Assembly (NCBI GenBank): GCA_964562455.1
Contig: CAZLTN010000011.1
Span: 30,585-94,584 of the forward strand
Direction: 5' to 3'
Length of the DNA: 64,000 bases
Source of the DNA: Ravibacter sp964562455
GTDB lineage: Bacteria > Bacteroidota > Bacteroidia > Cytophagales > Spirosomataceae
Both the position numbers and the translations under genes were made by a program. The notes beneath the pieces are model-generated. The model saw only the letters and a list, made by a program, of their open reading frames with translations. It was not told the origin of the DNA and searched no databases. How positions within the stretch are numbered: position 1 is the stretch's first letter; every line of letters starts with the position of its first letter. Of the stretch, positions 8,243 to 15,998 are shown piece by piece.

Positions 8243-10288
8243 TCAAGGGTTCTTAGGAGTAACCTCAACTTTTTTCCAGATAACGGCATCGGCAACGACC
8301 TTCCCGGCAGCCCCTTCCGTGCTGTATTCGACATAGGGCTGCGTCCCATCTGCAATTTTTACCGAAGTCAGCCGGTGCCACTTGCCCGATGTCTGTCCTT
8401 CAATCGTAATCGCAGCTTTATCGATCACATGAGACTCCACATTGCTTCCATCCGAAACCCTGACGGTCGTGCGATCGGAAATTTCGGGCAGCATGGTAAA
8501 ATAGACGTACACATCATATTCGCCTTTGTCAATTGCCGGCGGCGTAAACCTGACCGAGCCTACGCTTCCGGCCTGCGCCTCCAGAGCGGAAGGTCCGTAC
8601 GCACCCCGCTTTACCGGTTGCCATTCGCCGGTAACCGTAACCCTTGCGGCGTCACTGTCATCGACGACGATCTCGGCGGGAGACCCGTCGGCGAGCGGGT
8701 TTTCTTTTAATTCCTTCTGCACTGCTTTTACATCAACGTCCTGAACGCCGGTTTTACCGTCGATAGCCATAGAAGCCGCTACTGCCGCCGACTGACCCAG
8801 TACCATAAATACGGGTTCCATGCGGATAGAACCGAAAGCAATATGGGAAGAGGATAGTCCCACCGGTACAAGGAGATTGGAACACTCACTTCTTTTCGGC
8901 AACAGTGCACGATAGGAAATGGGATACGGAGGAAAGCCGCCCACTTCCACATTGCCTTCATTCTTCACCATTCCGTTTACGACTATCCGTTGCGTATTGT
9001 GGCTGTCCATCGTATAGGCAGCCATTCCTATGCCGTCCTCTACTATCTCCTCGCTGCGGCAATTGCGCTCCGTCATTACATACTCGCCGACCAGCCTTCT
9101 TCCTTCCCTGACATAAATTTGCGGAGTCCAGTGGCCCGTACCGGTGTACTCATCTTTCGGATAACCCCAGTTTGCCACGTAATTGCGAAGCGTATCGGGA
9201 ACGCGAGGGTCTGTTTTCATGAAGTAAAGCAGCCCTTTTGTATAGTCGTAGTGCTCGTCGTATATCTTTTTACGCTCTTCATGTGAAGCCTCTGCCCAGT
9301 TATGGCTATGGCCGATCATGTCGGTAGAGAAGCCGCCGCGATTGTTAATATCCGTCTTTCTTTTCGGCATCGGGCTCCAGATAAAATACTGGTTAATTGC
9401 CCGCATGGAGGGTTGCGCTTCTATCAGGCGGGCCAGCAGCTCATATTTGGTCGAATCATAGTTTTCCGGGCGTGTGATCGGCACCTGGTTTTCTACACTG
9501 TCGGTTAGACAGATCCGGAAATTGTAAGCCTGTACCAGCTTATCTCCTGAGCCGGTAGGCGTTGCGCTTGCATCGCTGATCCCCCATACCAGCCCGCTGG
9601 CCGGATCACCGGAAATTTTGTAGGGGCTGACCCCATCGGGAAACTGGTGGAACCCCGATTTTTTATGGTATTCCGGAAGCTGGAACCCGCTCAGCGTTTC
9701 ACTATAAACCGAGTTATCTTCCCTACCGACAAAATACGATACACCGGCAAGCGGCATCAGATCGCCTTCATAAGTAGCATCTATAAAAACCTTTCCTCTG
9801 ATTGTCCGTTCCGCTCCGGGGTCTCCCAGAGTATTCACAATCGTAACGGATTCTATAGCCGTACCGTTTTTCTCAACCCGGGCGATGCGTTTGTTGACAA
9901 TCACCTGGACATCTGCTTTTTCCAGGTATTGACGGAACAGCTTTTCCGCCTCCTTAGGCTCAAAAGTCCATTGCTCGAAAGTGCCGTATACTTTGCCCAG
10001 CTTCCTGTAGAATTCGCGGCTGATACCCGTAACAGCATGTTTATTGCCTATATCAGTCTGCCCGAGCCCGCCGGATGTCAGCCCGCCGATATGTTCATTG
10101 GGATTGATAATCAGCACCGATTTTCCCATTTGCTTCCCGGTATAGCCTGCGATCACCCCGGCGGAAGTGGCGCCGTAGATCACGATGTCGTACTCGTCGG
10201 CCGGACCGGAAGAGCTGCAATTAAAAAGGGTATAGCACGAAAACGCCAGGAGCAATCCCCAAATCCTTTTTTTTGTCATGAGGTTCAT
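8243..10288 (-). CDS. Exported FAD-dependent oxidoreductase with C-terminal beta-sandwich, array member 2
   Basis: A 681-residue lipoprotein-like flavoenzyme. The signal ends in LFNCSSS (Cys24). The FAD fold begins at about residue 33 (YDIVIYGATSAGVIAG), with HIGGLTSGGLGQTDIGN and DATYEGDLMPLAGVSY as cofactor motifs and IRMEPVFMVLGQSAA near the end of the catalytic part. From about residue 540 a separate domain begins. Its motifs SVRFTPPAIDKGEYDVYVYF and VEYSTEGAAG..VADAVIWK resemble golvesin/xanthan-lyase C-terminal sandwich domains, which probably bind carbohydrate. It is closely related to the members at 13956, 15999 and 18125, so these arose by local duplication. Upstream of its start lie twin GC-rich palindromes (10342-10395), so it probably has its own transcription start or is cut off from the gene before. 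Confidence 0.88.
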   Translation of the reverse strand: MNLMTKKRIWGLLLAFSCYTLFNCSSSGPADEYDIVIYGATSAGVIAGYTGKQMGKSVLIINPNEHIGGLTSGGLGQTDIGNKHAVTGISREFYRKLGKVYGTFEQWTFEPKEAEKLFRQYLEKADVQVIVNKRIARVEKNGTAIESVTIVNTLGDPGAERTIRGKVFIDATYEGDLMPLAGVSYFVGREDNSVYSETLSGFQLPEYHKKSGFHQFPDGVSPYKISGDPASGLVWGISDASATPTGSGDKLVQAYNFRICLTDSVENQVPITRPENYDSTKYELLARLIEAQPSMRAINQYFIWSPMPKRKTDINNRGGFSTDMIGHSHNWAEASHEERKKIYDEHYDYTKGLLYFMKTDPRVPDTLRNYVANWGYPKDEYTGTGHWTPQIYVREGRRLVGEYVMTERNCRSEEIVEDGIGMAAYTMDSHNTQRIVVNGMVKNEGNVEVGGFPPYPISYRALLPKRSECSNLLVPVGLSSSHIAFGSIRMEPVFMVLGQSAAVAASMAIDGKTGVQDVDVKAVQKELKENPLADGSPAEIVVDDSDAARVTVTGEWQPVKRGAYGPSALEAQAGSVGSVRFTPPAIDKGEYDVYVYFTMLPEISDRTTVRVSDGSNVESHVIDKAAITIEGQTSGKWHRLTSVKIADGTQPYVEYSTEGAAGKVVADAVIWKKVEVTPKNP

Positions 10289-10341
10289 AAAGAGTTTAAA
10301 TAATACATGTTTTGTTACTTTTTTTTATAATTCGAGAGATG

Positions 10342-10395
10342 AAGCCGCAGGCCCTGCGGCTTTACAGACGAAGCCGCAGGCCGGCCCTGCGGCTT
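10342..10395. repeat. Twin GC-rich palindromes (terminator or REP-like element)
   Basis: Two nearly identical perfect palindromes occupy 10342-10362 and 10371-10395. Both are built from AAGCCGCAGG and its complement. They fill the gap between the HEAT/FMN-motif gene that ends at 10407 and the oxidoreductase that starts at 10288. Tandem arrangement of two copies is typical of REP-type elements; they could also end the upstream transcript. Confidence 0.7.
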
Positions 10396-10406
10396 TACTG
10401 CGGAGA

Positions 10407-11504
10407 TCAATGGGTATCCAGGTAACTAATACATTCCTTTGCCGCCCGCGACACGTCGGCATTCACTGAACCCGCCTGCCCGATGATCCACTCCCTGATC
10501 TCTTCGCTCTTCATACCGCTTTTCCGGATCAGCCGGAGAAGCAGAAGCGCCAGCGTAGGCTCAGGCGACGCCAGGTCTCCCGCTACCGCAGGGATAAAGT
10601 CCCGGGCGACTTCCGGGTAGTCCTCCAGCAGCTTCAGCATAGTCCGTCGCTGGGAAAAAGCGGAAGCCCTGAAAAAGGAGGACAGGTAATTCACCGGAAC
10701 AAGTGCAGGATTCCCCTTCACCAGGAGCGCTTCCAGGATGGCCTCCTGCAGGTACCGGTTCCCTTCCCGGTAACTCCGCATGATCTCTTCCATTAATGCC
10801 GGGTCGGAAAGCCACGATACATCCATTACCGAAACAGCCCACATTTTGTCTCCGACGGCGGGACTTTTCAAAAAAGAAAGAGCCAGGCCGGGCGTGAGGT
10901 ACTTCCTGACGGCGCCGGGAATGCTATCCCGCGTCTCCCCGTACACCAGGTGCCAGAGCGTATAGGTCGTATAAGCCGCACCCGCAACGGTATAGGGAGC
11001 AATATCCCTTTTGGTAGCCCCGCTCACCAGGTCCGTCTGCGTATTCTGCTTTTTCACAGATGCCGAATCGGGGGCAATATCCGATTCCTCTATGTTTCCG
11101 AGCAGGGAAAGCGGGTCACTCAGGAGAGCATGCAGACGATCATAATCGGCTGTCCCGAACAGTGCATGGTCGTACTTCGTAAGCACTTCGCCGGGCTGCA
11201 TCTCAAATCCCAGGTATTCGCCGGAAATCGTCCAGAACAGTTTCAGGTAAACGGGCAGGCACTCACCTTTCTTACAGACTTCGGTCAGGACAGTTCTGAA
11301 TACCGCTACGGGCAATCCAGAAGCATTCAGGCATACCGTAACCGACTTGTCGGGGATATGGTCTGAAAAGGTAATCGCATGTTTCTCCCGGCGTACTACC
11401 GCTCCGGGATCAAAACCCTTATTGAAGCGCGATATCCCTACCTGCTGAACGGGCAAACCGCTCAGCAGGACAAGAAAGCCGAATGACCTTATTCTTTTTC
11501 CCAT
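10407..11504 (-). CDS. Exported protein with FMN-attachment-like motif and HEAT-like C-terminus
   Basis: A 365-residue protein with a hydrophobic N-terminal signal-like segment. Residues 50-190 contain a C-x4-C pair (C77, C82) and, at 158-164, the motif D-L-V-S-G-A-T. This matches the [D]xx[S/T]GAT signature of FMN_bind domains, where ApbE attaches FMN to the threonine (here T164). Residues 210-365 are helical and repetitive, with hydrophobic pairs typical of HEAT repeats. Its start overlaps the stop of the large FAD-oxidoreductase gene at 11489 by 16 bases, so the two are translationally coupled and probably act together. The sequence shows the motif and the coupling. Covalent flavin binding and electron transfer from the neighbouring FAD enzyme are inference. 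No exact family name is claimed. Confidence 0.6.
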   Translation of the reverse strand: MGKRIRSFGFLVLLSGLPVQQVGISRFNKGFDPGAVVRREKHAITFSDHIPDKSVTVCLNASGLPVAVFRTVLTEVCKKGECLPVYLKLFWTISGEYLGFEMQPGEVLTKYDHALFGTADYDRLHALLSDPLSLLGNIEESDIAPDSASVKKQNTQTDLVSGATKRDIAPYTVAGAAYTTYTLWHLVYGETRDSIPGAVRKYLTPGLALSFLKSPAVGDKMWAVSVMDVSWLSDPALMEEIMRSYREGNRYLQEAILEALLVKGNPALVPVNYLSSFFRASAFSQRRTMLKLLEDYPEVARDFIPAVAGDLASPEPTLALLLLRLIRKSGMKSEEIREWIIGQAGSVNADVSRAAKECISYLDTH

Positions 11505-13861
11505 GGCAGCGGTACGGTCTCTTTAAAAGATGATGCGAGCCGGTTGGCCCTTTCTATCACTTCAAGGGTTTCGGCCGTTTCGCGGTAAACCCTTATTTCG
11601 GCTATGCCGTAGGGCTTCTGCCCGTCGAGCACTACCCGTATCGCTTTGGATTCCGTTTCTCCTACCGGAACAATCAGACGTCTTTTCAGGCCGGCATTCT
11701 CTATATTTTTCAACAATATCCATCCTTTCCCTTCATCAAACCGCTCCAGCCTGATTTTATCATAGGCCAGCTCACCGCGGTTCTGAAATACAACATGCAC
11801 CGTATTGAACTTTCTCGGAGTATCCCATTTTAAAGACAGCCATTGAGGCGAGGCTTGTCCCGGATCGGGCAGCCAGGCATTCATGGCAGGTTTGGCAGAC
11901 GGGAACATCACCGCGAAACGGGCCCTGGAAAACCCGTTGATCACTTCGGAAGCCGTGCTCTCTCCGCTGGAAGCCTCCGCCACTGCCGATAACGCCAGGT
12001 CATCCGGATCCTCGTTGGACATTTCGATCAGGAAGGCTCCGTCTTTCAACAGCTTCTGCTGAAGCGTATGCAGGTGGCGCTGGTAAATGCCGCGCGGTGT
12101 TTCTCCCAACCGTATGCACATCCCTGCCGCCGTGCCCGCTGCCTGCCCGATCACGCCGGTGGCATACATCACCCGGGTGGCGGTAAGCGCTACGTGAGTT
12201 ACCGAGATATTCCTCCCGGCCATCATCAGGTTCTCAATATTCTTTGAGTAAAGGCTGCGATAGGGTACGGAATGATACACTCCGCCATGTGTATGGTTGT
12301 TCAGCCTTTCCTTGTCAAAGAAACCGAGCGACGGGTGGTCGTCCAGTCCCCATCCGCCGTAAGATATCCGGTCTTCCAGCAGGGGCTGCGTGGTAACATC
12401 CTTTTCCGACATGACATAGTCACCCAGCAAACGATAGCTTTCCCGAAGCCCTACGACATGCCCCACCCAGGCAAGCTTCATCTTTTCAGACTTGCCTTTC
12501 GCCTCCGGGCAATGGTTTTTAAGATGGTCCCAGATACCGTAAATCAACCTGAACAAATCATCTCTTACCGCTTCGGCATTCCGGTAGGTTTGATCCGTTC
12601 CGCCGAGCTCAATAAGCCACTGGTTATCGATGGGGCCTATTTTAGGATGGCGACCATACGTAAAATCACTGCAGGAATGAAACTGGTAGGCCCAGTCGGG
12701 GGAAGCGAAAGGAGTATCCTCCTTTTGCCCGGTAAACCAATATTTAAGAGAGCTGGGAAGTGTTGTCTTATCCGCAACGTCCGGCGCCTTGCTTTCGTCG
12801 TATTCCGACCTGGCTTCTCTCCCGTAAAGGTATCGCGCGCCGGATTTCAGCCCGATCACCCCGTTACCGGTACAATCGATAAACAGCCTGCCTTTGAAGC
12901 CGATACGGTTACCGGATGGTATTTCTATGCATTCAATTCCCGAAATCCGGCTTTCCGACTGCATCGTTACGCCCGTCGCATGCGTATTGAGGAACAGGTC
13001 CAGTAAAGGCTCTGCCGCAGTGAGCGCTTTGAGACGGTCAGGCCAAAGCCGCCCGACTTCAAAATAGGTCTGTCCTCCGTAAGGCGCTATCTCTTCTATC
13101 AGCCCTGTTTCCCGCGGATCGTATTTACGTTCCTCAGGCTTTAAGAGGGTTTGCCTGAATCCTACCGGCGGGACGAGGTTTTCAAGGCTGGCATTTCCTC
13201 CTAGCTGGTCCCTGTTCTGGATCAGGGCTGTCCTGGCGCCCTGTCTTGCGGCAGCCACAGCGGCGAGCGTTCCGGCGACTCCCCCGCCTATTACGACTAC
13301 ATCATAGTCTCCTTTATGCTTCACTTCACGACTGATCGCGCCGAAGCTGATGCGCAGCTTCTCAAGCTCCTCCAAACCTGAAGGAGGCCTCCAGCCCGCG
13401 TCCTTACTGAAAACAATGGCATCGCACCGCCCGTAGTAGCCCGTCAGATCTTTCAGCCGGACCTGGTTGACGGATTTCAGGGAAACCGTACCGGCATCTT
13501 CCCAGTTCCAGCCGCTCTTGCCGCTCCCGCCGAAAGTCTTTTTAATCTTTTTACCGTTTACTTCCAGCTCAAACCTGCCCGGGTGCTTTTCCGGGTGCCA
13601 GTCGTTGGAACGTACCCACATCCGGTAAGCCCCCGGAGTAGACGTCTTTACCTGCGTGACCGCATCCTTTACCTTTTCGCCGTAGCCGATCGCCATTAAA
13701 TAAGGCGAGCCCATCTGGTCGATAAACTGCCAGTCATTGACCCAGCCTCCGGGATCATCGAAGTGCTCCGCTTCCAACCAGAGCTTATCCTGGCTCCGGA
13801 CCTGCGGAAATAGCATCACCGCCAACAGGAGCGGGATCGCCGACAGGAAGATATTTTTCAT
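11489..13861 (-). CDS. Exported FAD-dependent oxidoreductase with N-terminal and C-terminal accessory domains, array member 3
   Basis: About 790 residues. A signal peptide (LSAIPLLLAVMLFPQVRS) precedes an N-terminal beta-sandwich of about 130 residues (LWLEAEHFDDPGGW, GAYRMWVRSNDWHP), related to golvesin/CBM-like domains. The flavin fold starts near residue 187 with DVVVIGGGVAGTLAAVAAAR, a textbook GxGxxG motif, followed by LGGNASLENLVPPVG and GRLFIDCTGNGVIG. The C-terminal 130 residues look like a discoidin-type sandwich (FNTVHVVFQNRGELAYDKI). It is the most divergent member of the array, with the accessory sandwich moved to the N-terminus. ATG at 13861 was chosen over TTG at 13867. Its stop overlaps the start of the SGAT-motif gene, so both are co-expressed. 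The substrate is unknown. Confidence 0.87.
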   Translation of the reverse strand: MKNIFLSAIPLLLAVMLFPQVRSQDKLWLEAEHFDDPGGWVNDWQFIDQMGSPYLMAIGYGEKVKDAVTQVKTSTPGAYRMWVRSNDWHPEKHPGRFELEVNGKKIKKTFGGSGKSGWNWEDAGTVSLKSVNQVRLKDLTGYYGRCDAIVFSKDAGWRPPSGLEELEKLRISFGAISREVKHKGDYDVVVIGGGVAGTLAAVAAARQGARTALIQNRDQLGGNASLENLVPPVGFRQTLLKPEERKYDPRETGLIEEIAPYGGQTYFEVGRLWPDRLKALTAAEPLLDLFLNTHATGVTMQSESRISGIECIEIPSGNRIGFKGRLFIDCTGNGVIGLKSGARYLYGREARSEYDESKAPDVADKTTLPSSLKYWFTGQKEDTPFASPDWAYQFHSCSDFTYGRHPKIGPIDNQWLIELGGTDQTYRNAEAVRDDLFRLIYGIWDHLKNHCPEAKGKSEKMKLAWVGHVVGLRESYRLLGDYVMSEKDVTTQPLLEDRISYGGWGLDDHPSLGFFDKERLNNHTHGGVYHSVPYRSLYSKNIENLMMAGRNISVTHVALTATRVMYATGVIGQAAGTAAGMCIRLGETPRGIYQRHLHTLQQKLLKDGAFLIEMSNEDPDDLALSAVAEASSGESTASEVINGFSRARFAVMFPSAKPAMNAWLPDPGQASPQWLSLKWDTPRKFNTVHVVFQNRGELAYDKIRLERFDEGKGWILLKNIENAGLKRRLIVPVGETESKAIRVVLDGQKPYGIAEIRVYRETAETLEVIERANRLASSFKETVPLPWEKE

Positions 13862-13889
13862 TTTCAAAAGTATATGGTTCAGGAATAAG

Positions 13890-13925
13890 GGTTATCCGGC
13901 CGGAATTAGGGTAGCCCGGATAACC
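13890..13925. terminator. Inverted repeat between two oxidoreductase genes
   Basis: A perfect 10-base inverted repeat (GGTTATCCGG / CCGGATAACC) with a 16-base loop lies in the 94-bp gap between the stop at 13956 and the ATG at 13861. It could end the upstream transcript or be a leader structure of the next gene. No convincing U-run follows on the minus strand. Confidence 0.5.
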
Positions 13926-13955
13926 ATTTGCCAATCCGGCTGATTTTTTTAACCA

Positions 13956-15965
13956 TCAGAACTCAGGTACAAAAAGTATCGCATCCGCTACCACTACTCC
14001 TTTCGCGTTCTTATTTGAAATTTCTACATAGGCTTCTTTCGCTGCGGAAAAATCAAAAGAGCCGACCGGGTACCATTCGCCGGAAGTCTGCCCTATTACT
14101 GCCAAAGAGCGGGTATCGAGGGAAATATCCTGTTTTTGACTGCCATCGTTTACTGAAATGGTAATCGCAGGAGAAAGATCTGTCAATTTGGTCACATAGG
14201 TATACACCTTATACCTTCCTCCCTTCCGGAATGCCGGGGTATAGCGGACCGAGCCTGAAGATGCAACTCCGGGCTCAGACACGAGGTAGCCAAAACCAAA
14301 GCCCCCTCTTTTCACTCCTTTCCACGAGCCGGAAACCGTCACACCGGTACGGTCATCGTTGTCCATCCTGATTTCGGCTACGGAGCGGTCAGCCAGGGGA
14401 TTTTCCCTTAATTCTCTCTGAAGATCAGCAACCTGCACTTTTTGTACGGATGTCTTTTTGTCTATCGCCATCGAAGCTGCTACCGCCGACGATTGGGCCA
14501 GCACCATAAAAACAGGCTCCATACGGATAGACCCATAGGCTATATGGGACGCGGAAAGACATACAGGTACAAGGAGATTGGCACATTCGGTTTCCCTGGG
14601 TATAAGAGACCGGTACGCGATCGGGTACGGTAAAAAGCCCCCTATTTCGACGTTACCTTCATTCTTTACCATTCCGTTTACAACAATGCGCTGGCAGTTG
14701 TGGGAATCCATGGTGTAAGCAGCGGTTCCAACCCCATCTTCCACGATCTCCCTCGATTCGCAATTTGCCTGCGTCATAACATAGCTTCCCACCATGCGTC
14801 TTGCCTCACGGATGTAGAGCTGCGGGCTCCAGTTGCCCGAGTCGGTATATTCGTCTTTGGGATAACCCCATTTCTGCATTTCTTCACGGAGGGCCGCAGG
14901 TACGCGGGGGTCATTCCCGAGAAAATACAGGAGGCCCTTCGTATAGTCTTCATGCGCCTTGATAATCCTTGCCCGTTCTTCGTATGACCCATCGGGATAG
15001 CTGTAATTAGCGCCGATCATATCAGTCGAAAAGCCATTTCGGTTATTGATATCGGTCTTATTGTTAGGCATATGGCTCCATATCAGGTAGTCATTAAGCT
15101 TCACCCTGTCCGGCTGTTTGGCCATCAGCCTTGCGAGCAGCTCGTATCTCGCCGGATCGTAATTTTCCGGGAGGGTTACCGGGATACGGTTGGACGGGTC
15201 CGAAGAAAGGCAGATACGGTAATTGTACGCCTGCACTTTCTTGTCGCCGGTGCCGTTCGGATCGAGTTGACCTTCCGCAATACCCCATACCAGGCCGCTC
15301 GAAGAGTTGCCGGGAACACGATAAGGATCTATTCCGTCAGGAAACTGGTGCCCCTTCATCAGTTGTACCCCGTTTATGGTTTCATTGTATTGCCTGTTGT
15401 CTTCACGGCCCACCGTATAAGATACGCCCGCCTTTGCCATCAGGTCGCCTTCATAGGAACAGTCGATAAACATTTTACCGTTTATCTCCCTGTTGGTAGA
15501 GGCTGAGGGTGACTGGCTGTTTTCGACAACTATAGACCGGATTGTATTTCCCTTTTTCCTGGCAGACACGATCCGATGATGATATATTACCTTGATTCCC
15601 GCTTCATCGAGATATTGCTGGAGATACTTTTTAGCTACGTGGGGCTCGAATGTCCACTGTTCGAACCTGCCGTAGTGCCTGCCTATCCTCCTGTAGAAAT
15701 CCTGTGATAGACCGGTAATTGCAAACTTGTTTCCTATGTCGGTATAGCCCAACCCGCCGGATGTCATTCCGCCTAAATGGCCGCCGGCTTCGATCAGCAC
15801 CACCGATTTGCCCATTTTTTTGGCAGTATAGGCTGCTATTACGCCCGCCGATGTGGCGCCGTAAACAACTACGTCTGCGTCCTGAGCTTTCGGCGAATAT
15901 TCCTTAAAAGGTACAAAACCGACGGTAGTCAGGAACGACAGTACAACAATTGACAGTATTTTCAT
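13956..15965 (-). CDS. Exported FAD-dependent oxidoreductase with C-terminal beta-sandwich, array member 4
   Basis: 669 residues with a Sec-type signal (LSIVVLSFLTTVGFVPF) and no lipobox Cys, so probably soluble in the periplasm. Cofactor motifs are DVVVYGATSAGVIAAYTAKK, HLGGMTSGGLGYTDIGN and DCSYEGDLMAKAGVSY. IRMEPVFMVLAQSSAVAAS closes the catalytic part. A C-terminal sandwich domain begins at about residue 540 (SVRYTPAFRKGGRYKVYTY) and ends GVVVADAILFVPEF. Its domain plan is the same as in the 8243, 15999 and 18125 genes. The next gene upstream starts only about 33 bp away, which suggests one transcript. Its biochemical role, oxidation of a carbohydrate-derived alcohol, is inferred from family and context only. 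Confidence 0.88.
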   Translation of the reverse strand: MKILSIVVLSFLTTVGFVPFKEYSPKAQDADVVVYGATSAGVIAAYTAKKMGKSVVLIEAGGHLGGMTSGGLGYTDIGNKFAITGLSQDFYRRIGRHYGRFEQWTFEPHVAKKYLQQYLDEAGIKVIYHHRIVSARKKGNTIRSIVVENSQSPSASTNREINGKMFIDCSYEGDLMAKAGVSYTVGREDNRQYNETINGVQLMKGHQFPDGIDPYRVPGNSSSGLVWGIAEGQLDPNGTGDKKVQAYNYRICLSSDPSNRIPVTLPENYDPARYELLARLMAKQPDRVKLNDYLIWSHMPNNKTDINNRNGFSTDMIGANYSYPDGSYEERARIIKAHEDYTKGLLYFLGNDPRVPAALREEMQKWGYPKDEYTDSGNWSPQLYIREARRMVGSYVMTQANCESREIVEDGVGTAAYTMDSHNCQRIVVNGMVKNEGNVEIGGFLPYPIAYRSLIPRETECANLLVPVCLSASHIAYGSIRMEPVFMVLAQSSAVAASMAIDKKTSVQKVQVADLQRELRENPLADRSVAEIRMDNDDRTGVTVSGSWKGVKRGGFGFGYLVSEPGVASSGSVRYTPAFRKGGRYKVYTYVTKLTDLSPAITISVNDGSQKQDISLDTRSLAVIGQTSGEWYPVGSFDFSAAKEAYVEISNKNAKGVVVADAILFVPEF

Positions 15966-15998
15966 TTGAATAAATTGTATTTAATCTACATAAAAAGG

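Noticed and set aside
11489..13861. Polysaccharide lyase (xanthan lyase) activity for the FAD proteins
   Set aside because: That label comes from shared accessory domains. The catalytic part is a flavin-binding fold with no lyase motif.
13865..13872. TAnnTTTG box (TACTTTTG) as promoter of the 792-aa oxidoreductase
   Set aside because: It ends only a few bases from the ATG at 13861, leaving no room for a leader.
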